Shown in pieces: positions 1 to 8,432 of a DNA stretch of 23,525 nt (within the stretch, counting starts at the first letter, position 1; each line of letters opens with the position of its first letter). The stretch lies in the NCBI GenBank assembly GCA_038214085.1, contig JBBQSF010000038.1:1-23525 (forward strand). Reading direction: 5' to 3'. Under the pieces are notes generated by a model, which worked only from the letters and a program-made list of their open reading frames with translations, was not told where the DNA came from and ran no database searches. The position numbers and the translations under genes were made by a program. Source of the stretch: JBBQSF01 sp038214085. Its GTDB lineage: Bacteria > Bacteroidota > Bacteroidia > Bacteroidales > CG2-30-32-10.

Positions 1-965
1 GGAACGATCAGTTGAGAAAAAATTAAAATATATGCTATAAATGTTTCTGGAGTTACGTTTGCGTCTTTTCCAAGTACAAGGTTTCCACCATACCACATAA
101 TCACAGCCATAACAAAAACACCCATAAATTCGCTTAACGGATTTGCCAGATCACGTTTGCGGTAAACCCTGTTCATAATAGAAGTATAATCGGCATTTAT
201 TTTTTTAAATTTTTCTTCTGCATAATCAATTGCTGTAAAAGCCTTGATAATTCGCAAACCTGAGATACTTTCTTCTATCACCGACAACAGTATTCCCATT
301 CGGCTCTGAACTTTTACCGAACTTCGCTTTAAGCTCTTGCCTATCCTGCTTATCAAAAAGCCAGTAACAGGTAGCAACACTATTGCAAATAATGTAAGCT
401 GAGGACTCATAACCATAAGGGTAACCAGAAATATAATTATTGACAATGGATCTCTGAAAATCATTTCGAGTGAACTCATGATCGACCATTCTACTTCCTG
501 AACATCCGTGGTCATACGAGCAATAATGTCACCTTTTTTTTGTTCAGAATAATAGGAAAGAGGAAGTATAAGAATTTTATTATACAGTTTGTTGCGAATA
601 TCCATAACCACACCATTCCTTGCAGGCGCGAGAAAATACATGGCCAGATAACGAAAAAAATTCTTCAGAAAAAACAAGATAATTACAAAAATGCAAATAA
701 AAACAAGTGCATCAACTTTTCCATAGTCCTGTATAATTGTGCTGACATAATAATTAAAATATTCTGTTACCGTTTTAACCGACAATCCCATTCCCGGCTT
801 TATCAATACGAGTTTAGTTGTTCCAAACAGCAACCCCAGAAATGGAATAACCATTGCAAGTGAAACCAGAGAAAATACTACTGAAAGAACATTGAATAAA
901 ATATTCATTGAGGCGTAACCCCAATAAGGGCGTATGTAACGAAATATTTTGTAAATATTTTTCAT
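1..965 (-). CDS. ABC exporter, transmembrane domain (MsbA-like), partial
   Basis: Translating the minus strand from an ATG at 965 gives an open frame of 321 codons that runs off the left edge with no stop. It begins MKNIYKIFRYIRPYWGYAS and has several long hydrophobic segments (roughly residues 20-45, 88-105, 180-215, and 290 onward). Between them lie motifs typical of type-I ABC exporter membrane domains: an LSYYSEQKKGDIIARM stretch near residue 130 and an EESISGLRIIKAF stretch near residue 245. The nucleotide-binding domain would lie beyond the window, so a half-transporter of about 600 residues is expected. Family members export lipids, lipopolysaccharide precursors, peptides or drugs; the substrate cannot be read from this part. 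It is divergently transcribed from gltX. A TAnnTTTG box only 6 bases upstream suggests a very short or absent leader. The family is clear; the MsbA role is inference. Confidence 0.9.
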   Translation of the reverse strand, partial: MKNIYKIFRYIRPYWGYASMNILFNVLSVVFSLVSLAMVIPFLGLLFGTTKLVLIKPGMGLSVKTVTEYFNYYVSTIIQDYGKVDALVFICIFVIILFFLKNFFRYLAMYFLAPARNGVVMDIRNKLYNKILILPLSYYSEQKKGDIIARMTTDVQEVEWSIMSSLEMIFRDPLSIIIFLVTLMVMSPQLTLFAIVLLPVTGFLISRIGKSLKRSSVKVQSRMGILLSVIEESISGLRIIKAFTAIDYAEEKFKKINADYTSIMNRVYRKRDLANPLSEFMGVFVMAVIMWYGGNLVLGKDANVTPETFIAYILIFSQLIV

Positions 966-970
966 CAATG

Positions 971-978
971 CAAACTTA
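971..978 (-). promoter_or_regulatory. candidate -7 promoter element for the ABC exporter
   Basis: The minus strand reads TAAGTTTG, a match to the Bacteroidota -7 consensus TAnnTTTG, just upstream of the ATG at 965. No clear TTG -33 element sits about 20 bases further upstream. Transcription would begin at or next to the start codon, so the mRNA could be nearly leaderless. Confidence 0.4.
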
Positions 979-1058
979 CATATTTTTTTTTAATCTTATC
1001 GATCTGAGCTATAGTATTGCTTTGAATTGCCCTAACAGCGAGAGAGAATAAACTTTTA

Positions 1059-1066
1059 TATCTTTG
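1059..1066 (+). promoter_or_regulatory. candidate -7 promoter element for gltX
   Basis: TATCTTTG matches the Bacteroidota TAnnTTTG box and lies 21 bases before the gltX ATG, giving a predicted leader of about 15 bases. No TTG is seen at the usual distance upstream, so only half of the promoter is supported. Confidence 0.5.
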
Positions 1067-1087
1067 CAACTTTAAAATTGATAAGAT

Positions 1088-2617
1088 ATGGAAAGAAAAG
1101 TAAGAGTCCGTTTTGCGCCAAGTCCAACAGGACCGCTGCATATAGGTGGAGTAAGAACTGCATTATACAATTATCTTTTTGCAAAAAAACACAATGGAGA
1201 TTTTCTGCTTCGTATTGAAGATACTGACCAGGGAAGGTTTGTTCCTGGTGCAGAAGAATATATCATTAAATCTCTCAACTGGAGCGGAATAATTTATAAC
1301 GAAGGAGTAGGAAAAGAGGGCACTCATGCTCCTTATCGTCAGTCGGAACGAAAAGAGATTTACAAGCAATATGCTGATTTTCTCATAAAAAACGGGAAAG
1401 CCTATTACGCTTTTGATAGTTCAGAAGAACTTGACAAATACAGGAAAGATGCCGAAGCCAGCAAACAAACATTTTTTTATGGAATTGCTTCGCGTATGCA
1501 ATTAAAAAACTCACTCGTTTTGGGTGAAGAAGAATCATTGAAATTAATCAATGCAGGAACTCCTTACGTGATAAGGGTTTTAATCCCCGAAAATGAAGAA
1601 GTTACTGTTAATGATCTTATTCGTGGGGCCGTAACTTTTCACACATCACAACTCGATGATAAAGTTTTATTTAAATCAGATGGCATGCCCACATACCATT
1701 TGGCAAACGTTGTAGATGATTACCTTATGGAGATTTCGCATGTAATTCGTGGCGAAGAATGGCTGCCTTCCGCACCACTGCATGTTTTGCTGTATCGCTA
1801 TTTGGGATGGGAAGCACAAATGCCTGAATTTGCGCATCTTCCGCTGCTCCTAAAACCCGATGGTAAAGGAAAGTTAAGTAAACGCGATGGCGATCGCTTG
1901 GGGTTTCCGGTTTTCCCACTGCAATGGACAGATCCTAGCACTGGTGAAATTTCTTCCGGATATCGTGAAAGTGGCTATTTGCCTGACTCTTTCGTGAACA
2001 TGCTGGCATTTCTGGGCTGGAATCCGGGAACCGAACAGGAAATATTTACAATGGAAGAACTTGTGGATGCTTTTTCTCTTGAACACGTTGGTAAATCGGG
2101 TTCAAAATTCGATCCCGAAAAAACAAAATGGTTCAATCACCAGTATATTCAGGCAAAGTCGAATGAAACACTTTTGCCTTTTGTAAACGAACTTTTAGCA
2201 GCAAATGCTATTACTTCTGAACCAGAAAAGCTTTTAAAAATAATCGAACTGGTGAAACACAGAATTTACCTGATGCCTGATTTTGTTCCGCAAACTATTT
2301 TCTTTTTTAATGCTCCTGAAACATTTGATGAAAAAGCAATCAAAGACAAATGGAAACCAAATTCTGCTGAGTTTGTTGCAGATATTAAACAGGTGATTTC
2401 AAATGTTTCTGATTTTACTGCCGAAATATTGAGAGAAGTGGTTCATAAACATATTGAAGCCAATCAGATTCCAATGGGGCAAGTAATGAATGCTTTACGT
2501 ATTTGTATTGTTGGTTCCGGAATGGGTCCTGATTTGATGGAAATTCTTGCACTGCTTGGAAAAGAAGAAGTGCTGAAACGTATAGATTTTGCTTTATGCA
2601 CGATAAAGATGCAATAA
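1088..2617 (+). CDS. gltX: glutamyl-tRNA synthetase
   Basis: This 509-residue class Ic aminoacyl-tRNA synthetase charges tRNA-Glu (or tRNA-Glx) with glutamate in the cytosol. The N-terminus has the family signature RFAPSPTGPLHIGG with the HIGH-type motif at residues 18-21. The KMSKS-type loop is KLSKR at about residues 262-266, and the Rossmann-fold landmarks RIEDTD (42-47) and VIRGEEWL (219-226) are present. Directly after the KLSKR loop there is an extra segment (about 270-296), which I recall as usual in Bacteroidota GltX. Length is normal for the family. The start is the first ATG after a TATCTTTG promoter box. The last 22 bases overlap the next gene, so the two are probably translationally coupled. 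Confidence 0.98.
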   Translation: MERKVRVRFAPSPTGPLHIGGVRTALYNYLFAKKHNGDFLLRIEDTDQGRFVPGAEEYIIKSLNWSGIIYNEGVGKEGTHAPYRQSERKEIYKQYADFLIKNGKAYYAFDSSEELDKYRKDAEASKQTFFYGIASRMQLKNSLVLGEEESLKLINAGTPYVIRVLIPENEEVTVNDLIRGAVTFHTSQLDDKVLFKSDGMPTYHLANVVDDYLMEISHVIRGEEWLPSAPLHVLLYRYLGWEAQMPEFAHLPLLLKPDGKGKLSKRDGDRLGFPVFPLQWTDPSTGEISSGYRESGYLPDSFVNMLAFLGWNPGTEQEIFTMEELVDAFSLEHVGKSGSKFDPEKTKWFNHQYIQAKSNETLLPFVNELLAANAITSEPEKLLKIIELVKHRIYLMPDFVPQTIFFFNAPETFDEKAIKDKWKPNSAEFVADIKQVISNVSDFTAEILREVVHKHIEANQIPMGQVMNALRICIVGSGMGPDLMEILALLGKEEVLKRIDFALCTIKMQ

Positions 2618-3120
2618 ATTCTTTTTGTATGCATGGCGATGGACGGCTTTATCGAATTCTCGAAGAGCTAAATATTCCTTTCGAATATCACGAACACCCT
2701 GCTGCACCCACAGTTGAAATAGCTTCAAGGTACTGGAAAAATATTGAATCAACACATTGTAAAAATATTTTTCTCAGAAATCACAAAGGCAATAAGCATT
2801 TCCTGATTGTTTTAGACTACCGCAAAAACCTTTCTATAAGAGAGATTGAGCAATTTCTAAAACAAGGTAAACTGACTTTTGCTTCTCCTGAACGGATGAA
2901 AAAATATCTGGGTTTGGAGCCAGGTTCTGTAAGTCCTTTCGGACTAATAAATGATAGCGAAAACCACGTTCATATTTTTTTAGATGAGAACTTAAAGCAT
3001 TCCGAAAAAATCAGCTTTCACCCTTGTGTCAATACAGCTTCAATTGTGATTTCTTATAACGATTTTCTCCGTTTTCTCGCATGGACTGAAAATACGTGGG
3101 AATATTTTAAATTATACTAA
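2596..3120 (+). CDS. prolyl-tRNA editing protein (ProX/YbaK-like deacylase)
   Basis: This 174-residue protein is a free-standing member of the YbaK/aminoacyl-tRNA deacylase family, closest by eye to ProX/PrdX (ProXp-ala), which hydrolyses Ala mischarged on tRNA-Pro. Visible landmarks are a candidate catalytic lysine at K56 in CKNIFLRNHKGNKHFL, the LGLEPGSVSPFGLIND segment (105-120) and FHPCVNTASI (141-150), each with close counterparts in that family. The ATG at 2596 lies inside gltX; an in-frame ATG at 2629, just after the gltX stop, is an alternative and would remove 11 residues of unclear value. A strong hairpin begins on the base after the stop codon. The editing family is clear; the exact mischarged substrate is inferred. 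Confidence 0.9.
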   Translation: MHDKDAINSFCMHGDGRLYRILEELNIPFEYHEHPAAPTVEIASRYWKNIESTHCKNIFLRNHKGNKHFLIVLDYRKNLSIREIEQFLKQGKLTFASPERMKKYLGLEPGSVSPFGLINDSENHVHIFLDENLKHSEKISFHPCVNTASIVISYNDFLRFLAWTENTWEYFKLY

Positions 3121-3157
3121 AAGAAAAATCCCGAGCCATTGACCCGGGATTTTTCTT
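3121..3157. terminator. bidirectional intrinsic terminator between convergent genes
   Basis: A perfect 13-bp stem, AAGAAAAATCCCG with CGGGATTTTTCTT, encloses an 11-base loop. The A tract on one side and T tract on the other give a U-rich 3' arm in both directions. It starts on the base after the ProX-like stop and ends 15 bases before the stop of the convergent metalloprotease, so it can serve both genes. Confidence 0.88.
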
Positions 3158-3172
3158 ATTCAAAAAAAAGTA

Positions 3173-5443
3173 TTAGTTCACAATCACTTTCTTAATCTGA
3201 GAAACATTACCAACTGTGATTTTTACAAAATAAAAACCAGCAGCACCAAGTTGTTGTTTGGTCATGGTTAAACTATGAATTCCTGCGCTCATTGTTTCAT
3301 TTCCGAGTGTAACAACATTTTGTCCAACAATATCAAGAACTTCAACAGAAATATTTTCTGATTTGTTAAGATTGAAAGAAATTTCGGCCGACTGGTTCAT
3401 TGGGTTTGGAATGATGTTCAGGTTTAGGGCAGAAAGGATATCTTCTTCAATACTGGCCGTAGACGTAATGTTGATATCATCTATATACAAGTTGTTACCT
3501 CCACCAGATACCACCTGAAATTTAAAACGAACGCTTGAATTTGTAAGATAAGGATTCAGGTTAACTGATTCTTCTCTCCATTCGGCTGTAGAAGCTGGGA
3601 AAAAGCTAACTGTACTTAAGGGAGCTGTAGTAAGATTCATTCCTGTTTTGGAGTAACGTGGAGTCCATGTTTTTCCGCAATCGGTTGAAATCAATACTTT
3701 TAATGCCTCAAACAAACTATCTGTGACCTGGGTGAGAGGATTGGTAGAGGTTTTACCAGTATAAGCAAGTTTAAATTTCATTGATAATGAAGTAGGAGCT
3801 GGGCTTAATGCTGTCAGGTCAATTGCAGGAGTGATAAGTTCGTCAATTGAAGTGGTTGCATTGTTTGAAAACGAAGCCACTCTGAAGCATTTTGTTCCGG
3901 AATATTTAGCTGAGTCGGTAACTTCCCAACCATTTCCTGCCGGATTGTAAATAAGATACGAACTCATAGAACCTTCAAATCCTTCAAGATAAGGTGCATC
4001 CTGAGCTGTGGCAGGGTCACTTACAATCATCATCGCCAATTTAACAAGAGAATCACTTCCGGCAGCGTTACTTGCTTTCAGTTTAACCTGATAGGTACCC
4101 GGAGTATTGTATGCAACTGATGGATTTTGCGAAGTTGATGTGGCGGGTGTTCCACCTGCAAAGGTCCATTCCCAATCAGTTGTTGCGCCATTATATGAGA
4201 AATCGGCGAAATGCACAGTAGAACCAGCACAAATCATTTTGTAATCAACATTAAAATCAGCAATAGGAGCACAAGCTGATGGATTAGGATCAAGAACACC
4301 TGTAGCTGTAAGATTTTCAATTGACCAAAGTTTTAATCTGTCACCAAGAAGTGTTGCATCAATTCTGTCCTTCTGACCAAGAGTAAAAATATTTGTACAA
4401 TAACCCCATTCATAATCCATATAGTTTTCAACCATGTCAGGTTCATCGGGAGTATCGTTGGTACAAGAATTACGTGAACCAGGAATAAAGCAGTTAAGGC
4501 TGGTGTTTTGAGCTGCACTACCTTCCCAAGGGGTATCTGCAACTTCGTCTCCGTTAGGTGCAAGAAAAGAATAACAACCACTTGAAGCTGGCAATAAACC
4601 TAACATCAAATTCTGAAATGGATGGTACAAGTTCCAGTAATGTCCAAGTTCGTGAGTAAGTGTGCGGTTTTCGGCATTAATTCCCATTCCACCCATATTT
4701 GTAGCTGTTCCAATTGAACCGATACAATCCTGACGAATTAGTACGCCATTAACCAGCGTATCGCCACCTGTAAGTGCAGATGTCATCGGATTGCTTGGAG
4801 GAAATGGAGACATACCGCCAATAAATGCACCTGCAGGAAGATTGATTCCTTCGGGATAAATAAAATTAACTGCAAATATATTCAGGTAAAAACTCGGAGT
4901 CCAGCAATAATCATGCATGACATCATAGTAAGCATAATTGGTACGTGGGTCGTAAATATGTTCAATGCCATTGGTGCAGTTTCCATTAGGATCAATTTTA
5001 GCCAAACGAAATTCAATCTGCAAATTTGCTTTTCTTGATTTAAACATAGGATAAGTATCAACTGTATCCGCATTTAAAAGATTGTAATCAATATTTAATT
5101 TAGCGATTGCATCCTGTACCTGTGCATCGCTTATATTTTCGATACCGTACTTGTGAACAATATGAAATACCACAGGAATAACACGTCTGCCATTGATTAG
5201 TGTATCTGTTTTTGAGCCATTAACCAGACCATTGCTTTTCATCTGAATCTGAATTTGCTTCAGTGTGGCTTCATAAGCTTGATAACGATCAATTAATGAT
5301 GGATCTTCTGCAACTTTTTTTGCCAGCATCCATTGATCTGCTTTTGAGTAGTTTTTAAGTTTTCCCTGATTTTGTTGTCCATAAGTCGAAATAACGACAA
5401 ACGCAAGAAGGAAAGCGGTAAAGAGTAGCGATTTTGTCTTCAT
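3173..5443 (-). CDS. secreted M43-type zinc metalloprotease with PKD domain and T9SS sorting domain
   Basis: This 756-residue protein has a signal peptide (1-22, ending near TYGQQ) and a pappalysin-like M43 catalytic domain (about 85-375). The zinc site is HELGHYWNLYH (264-274), giving H264, H268 and H274 as ligands and E265 as general base. The Met-turn is ENYMDYEWGYC around M342. A PKD-like beta domain follows (about 393-475, with WEWTFAGGTP and YNTPGTYQVKL). Next is a jelly-roll domain of the choice-of-anchor J type (about 485-660, with LEGFEG and LYIDDINI). The end is a type A T9SS sorting domain (about 672-756, IIPNPM through GFYFVKI). It is expected to cross the outer membrane by type IX secretion, losing the C-terminal domain, and to cleave extracellular proteins. 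It stands alone, ending at a shared terminator. Confidence 0.93.
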   Translation of the reverse strand: MKTKSLLFTAFLLAFVVISTYGQQNQGKLKNYSKADQWMLAKKVAEDPSLIDRYQAYEATLKQIQIQMKSNGLVNGSKTDTLINGRRVIPVVFHIVHKYGIENISDAQVQDAIAKLNIDYNLLNADTVDTYPMFKSRKANLQIEFRLAKIDPNGNCTNGIEHIYDPRTNYAYYDVMHDYCWTPSFYLNIFAVNFIYPEGINLPAGAFIGGMSPFPPSNPMTSALTGGDTLVNGVLIRQDCIGSIGTATNMGGMGINAENRTLTHELGHYWNLYHPFQNLMLGLLPASSGCYSFLAPNGDEVADTPWEGSAAQNTSLNCFIPGSRNSCTNDTPDEPDMVENYMDYEWGYCTNIFTLGQKDRIDATLLGDRLKLWSIENLTATGVLDPNPSACAPIADFNVDYKMICAGSTVHFADFSYNGATTDWEWTFAGGTPATSTSQNPSVAYNTPGTYQVKLKASNAAGSDSLVKLAMMIVSDPATAQDAPYLEGFEGSMSSYLIYNPAGNGWEVTDSAKYSGTKCFRVASFSNNATTSIDELITPAIDLTALSPAPTSLSMKFKLAYTGKTSTNPLTQVTDSLFEALKVLISTDCGKTWTPRYSKTGMNLTTAPLSTVSFFPASTAEWREESVNLNPYLTNSSVRFKFQVVSGGGNNLYIDDINITSTASIEEDILSALNLNIIPNPMNQSAEISFNLNKSENISVEVLDIVGQNVVTLGNETMSAGIHSLTMTKQQLGAAGFYFVKITVGNVSQIKKVIVN

Positions 5444-5602
5444 AGTTTAGGTTTGGTTTTATAACACAAATAAATTAAAAATATCGGAAACCGCAAAATA
5501 TTTTATATTATATTTTTGGTCGGCATAAATAGGCAATCAATGCGAATTTGAATCGATTTTATAAACAAACATAATTTTTGTATAAATATGTTTTGCTGAT
5601 TT

Positions 5603-5670
5603 TTCCGCTGTTGGTATTTCTGATTTTTTTGTTTTTATACTTTATTTTTCAGAAATTCTATTTTGCGGAA
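5603..5670. repeat. nested inverted repeat at the 3' end of the O-acetylation operon
   Basis: Within the 214-base gap between two minus-strand genes, ATTTCTGA (5616-5623) pairs perfectly with TCAGAAAT (5649-5656). Flanking them, TTCCGC (5603-5608) pairs with GCGGAA (5665-5670), the outer arm reaching into the last codons of the upstream gene. The loop is 25 bases of AT-rich DNA. It could end or stabilise the operon transcript, but no T tract follows, so a standard terminator is not supported. The rest of the gap holds only AT-rich sequence and a weak minus-strand TATGTTTG box (5566-5573). Confidence 0.35.
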
Positions 5671-6803
5671 GGTTGAATTGAATCCCATTCAATTATCTGC
5701 CTCAGGTTTGATTCAAAAACAAAGGTCATTACGATATCGGGGTTTTCTGTGTCCACAATTTTATCAATATACCTATATTGCCAGTTATCGAAAATGAAAA
5801 CACTCTTTCTAAAATGCTCCGGCAGGTATGACATCATAAAATCAAGAAAAGAATCTCTGAAAATAACTACAGAAGGAAGGGTGTCTCCGGGTTTTTCCTT
5901 TACAATTTCGTAATCGTCGGGATAAGGAAAATCTTTCGGAATTTCATAATTTTTCTTTTTACCGTTTATAACTTTCGACAAAAAAACCGGAAGAAGTTCT
6001 ACCCTTGTATCATTGTATAAATCGCCTATATTAAGCATTTCTGCTTCGCCCCCAATAAGTTTTTTTGTGGTATCAAGTTTAAATTCCTGAAGTGATAATG
6101 GCTCTCCCGTATGATATTTCTTTTTCAACACATCAATAACTTCTTTATAGGCATAATAAGAACCATAATGGTTCCAGTGGTTATCAATGTTATAATAAAG
6201 CGGGAAAGTTTCATTTTTGTGGGCAAGTATGGCTGGGCGTAAATCAACTATGTTTACTGATGTGTCATTTTTAAAATAGTTTACAAGAAAATCTGTATTG
6301 CTTGTTGCAGACTTTGGAATATCCCAGGGCATATAATCAGCGTAAATATTGTGTTTGTCCGGAATGATTACAAAATAATATCTTCGGCCGGATTTTAATG
6401 CTTTTTGGGATCTGTTGCTTATTATTGAAGTAATTTTTTCCTGCTCATTAATTGTAAACAATCCTTTACCTGTATAATTATCAAGATACTTTCCCGCAAG
6501 GAACAACCAGCCGTGTTTCCCAACAATTACTTTATCAGGCATAGGAGAAATGCCAAAACATTTAATTTTAAGTAATGCATTGTAATGAACCATGTATGAA
6601 GTAAAATACATCCTCGAGTTTAAATAATTTTCATATTCTTTCGGAAATTTATCAAGCTTAGAAAGTTTTATTTTCGGAAAAATGATTTCTTCTTTTGCCT
6701 GATTGGTGTTCCTTTTTTTTGAGAGGCCCAAAAGCATATCTGCCATAGGAAAGAGAGTTATTCCCATAAAAAGAAAGACCATTATACGTTGAGGAATCTT
6801 CAT
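5658..6803 (-). CDS. AlgJ/AlgX-like SGNH O-acetyltransferase partner
   Basis: This 381-residue protein has an N-terminal membrane anchor or uncleaved signal (about 7-26) and then an AlgJ/AlgX-type SGNH-like hydrolase fold facing the periplasm. Motifs fit that family: GKHGWLFL (95-102), the IIPDKHNIYADYMP stretch (146-159), the catalytic Asp-x-His at D207-N208-H209 followed by WNHYGS, and the nucleophile region FRDSFLDFM with S318. In alginate and similar systems such proteins take acetyl groups delivered by an MBOAT protein and place them on polysaccharide hydroxyls. It follows the MBOAT gene with a gap of 3 bases, so the two are surely one transcript. The polymer is unknown, since no glycosyltransferases or polymerases lie nearby. 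Confidence 0.85.
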   Translation of the reverse strand: MKIPQRIMVFLFMGITLFPMADMLLGLSKKRNTNQAKEEIIFPKIKLSKLDKFPKEYENYLNSRMYFTSYMVHYNALLKIKCFGISPMPDKVIVGKHGWLFLAGKYLDNYTGKGLFTINEQEKITSIISNRSQKALKSGRRYYFVIIPDKHNIYADYMPWDIPKSATSNTDFLVNYFKNDTSVNIVDLRPAILAHKNETFPLYYNIDNHWNHYGSYYAYKEVIDVLKKKYHTGEPLSLQEFKLDTTKKLIGGEAEMLNIGDLYNDTRVELLPVFLSKVINGKKKNYEIPKDFPYPDDYEIVKEKPGDTLPSVVIFRDSFLDFMMSYLPEHFRKSVFIFDNWQYRYIDKIVDTENPDIVMTFVFESNLRQIIEWDSIQPSAK

Positions 6804-6806
6804 GAC

Positions 6807-8261
6807 TTAAAATCTGAAATAAATAAAAGGACTATAAGATCCCGAAGAAATATACATCACTGATACGAGAAACAATGCAATGATAACCAAGAAATAAATT
6901 ACTGATAAAAGTTCGTTTGCAATTTTATGAAGCCTACCTTTGGATTGAAGGTAAACTATGGCTTTTTCGCAATATTTCTGAACAAGCCCTGAAGATCCGA
7001 TCACTGCCACAAATAAAACAATAAGGTAATCCGTTTTAAAAAAAGATTTAGTCAACGTGAGACTGTCTGCTCCTTTTGCGAACCCAAACATAAGTGACAA
7101 GTAATTTTTGGCAAACAACAATGTTTCGCTGCGAAAAATAACCCAACCAATTATTACAATAAGAATCACATAAATTGAACGCAATGAAAAATGCAACTTT
7201 TTAAGTATTTTGGAAAAACCAATGGCTTCGATAGATAGAAACACTCCAAAATATGCGCCCCAAACAATATAGTTCCACCCGGCGCCATGCCACAAACCAC
7301 ATAAAGTAAAAGTTATCATTAATGCCAGCACAAGTCCTGATTTTGCTATGTTTCTCATTTTAATTGATAGCGGAGAAAAAAGATAATCACGGAGAAACGC
7401 GGATAAGGTGATGTGCCAGCGTTGCCAGAAATCCTGAATACTTTGTGCAACATAAGGATAATTAAAATTTTCGGGAAGTTTTATCCCAAACATCAAAGCA
7501 ATCCCCAACGCCATATCCGTGTATCCTGAAAAATCAAAATAAATTTGGAAAAAGTAAGAAATTGCGCCCAACCAAGCTGTATAAATACCCAGTTCTGTTA
7601 TTGGAAGTTTAAAAATTTCATCAGCTACTACGGCAAAAGTGTTTGCAATAATTATTTTTTTTGCAAGACCTATACAAAAACGTGAAATTCCATTTGAAAG
7701 GTTTTCAACCGAAGCTTTCCCTTTAAGCAATTCGTTATAAAAATCATCATATCGAAGAATTGGGCCAGAAAGCACTTTCGGAAAAAACATAAAATATAAA
7801 AACACACGCAAAATATTTTTTTCGGCAGAAACTTTTTCATGATAAATATCTACCAAATATGAAATTGCCTGAAACACTAGAAACGACAAGCCCAAAGGTG
7901 CAATAATTTTTAAAAATCCTGATTTTCTAAGCAGTTCCGGGTTTCCATGAAACAGGAGATTTTCTCCAATAAAAGGCATGTATTTAAAATACAATAACAA
8001 CAACAGGTTAAGCGAAATAGCAGTAAATAAAAAAAACACTGCATTTTTCTTCTTCAGGTTTTTTTGCAAAATTCTTCCTGCGAAATAATTTAGAAATACA
8101 GCAGCAATAAGAATACCAGCAAGACTAATTCCTCCCCATGCATAAAACAATAGGCTTGCGATAAGAAGCAAGGAATTTCTGGTTTTTGCAGGCAGAATAA
8201 AGTAAAGCAACAACAATAGCGGCAAAAACTGAAAAAGAAAAATAAGAGAATTAAAAAGCAT
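6807..8261 (-). CDS. MBOAT-family O-acyltransferase (AlgI-like)
   Basis: This 484-residue protein is almost wholly hydrophobic, with about ten or more membrane segments. It carries the AlgI/DltB-type MBOAT hallmarks: YFDFSGYTDMALGIALMFG (about 241-259), NFNYPY (265-270), DFWQRWHITLSAFLRDY (277-293, with H283) and the CGLWHGAGWNYIVWG segment whose H325 corresponds to the invariant MBOAT histidine. Members transfer acetyl groups across the inner membrane for O-acetylation of exopolysaccharides, peptidoglycan or other glycans. It is the first gene of a two-gene operon with the AlgJ-like protein, behind a well-formed Bacteroidota promoter (8279-8308). AlgI-like assignment rests on the partner gene as well as on the motifs. 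DltB is less likely because no D-alanine transfer genes are present. Confidence 0.92.
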   Translation of the reverse strand: MLFNSLIFLFQFLPLLLLLYFILPAKTRNSLLLIASLLFYAWGGISLAGILIAAVFLNYFAGRILQKNLKKKNAVFFLFTAISLNLLLLLYFKYMPFIGENLLFHGNPELLRKSGFLKIIAPLGLSFLVFQAISYLVDIYHEKVSAEKNILRVFLYFMFFPKVLSGPILRYDDFYNELLKGKASVENLSNGISRFCIGLAKKIIIANTFAVVADEIFKLPITELGIYTAWLGAISYFFQIYFDFSGYTDMALGIALMFGIKLPENFNYPYVAQSIQDFWQRWHITLSAFLRDYLFSPLSIKMRNIAKSGLVLALMITFTLCGLWHGAGWNYIVWGAYFGVFLSIEAIGFSKILKKLHFSLRSIYVILIVIIGWVIFRSETLLFAKNYLSLMFGFAKGADSLTLTKSFFKTDYLIVLFVAVIGSSGLVQKYCEKAIVYLQSKGRLHKIANELLSVIYFLVIIALFLVSVMYISSGSYSPFIYFRF

Positions 8262-8278
8262 TCTTTAGAATAAGAATG

Positions 8279-8308
8279 CAAATATAAAAACTAAACTTTA
8301 CGGTTCAA
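8279..8308 (-). promoter_or_regulatory. promoter of the MBOAT/AlgJ operon
   Basis: On the minus strand a TTG (8308-8306) is followed after 19 bases by TATATTTG (8286-8279), fitting the Bacteroidota TTG-N19/21-TAnnTTTG pattern. The predicted leader before the ATG at 8261 is about 11 bases. Confidence 0.7.
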
Positions 8309-8398
8309 TAATTACTGTGATTCAATAGCGTTTTCAGGAAAAATAAATTTTTACTGTATCTGAGATAAAAATTCATCAATAAAATTGAAAATTTAAAA

Positions 8399-8406
8399 TA
8401 CCTTTG
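8399..8406 (+). promoter_or_regulatory. candidate -7 promoter element for udk
   Basis: TACCTTTG matches TAnnTTTG and ends 26 bases before the udk ATG. No TTG is seen about 20 bases further upstream, so the match is partial. Confidence 0.5.
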
Positions 8407-8432
8407 TTTTTATATAGAAAATAACAATACGT

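Noticed and set aside
540..863. Plus-strand frame of 107 codons
   Set aside because: It lies antisense to the ABC exporter membrane domain and shows no domain or signal.
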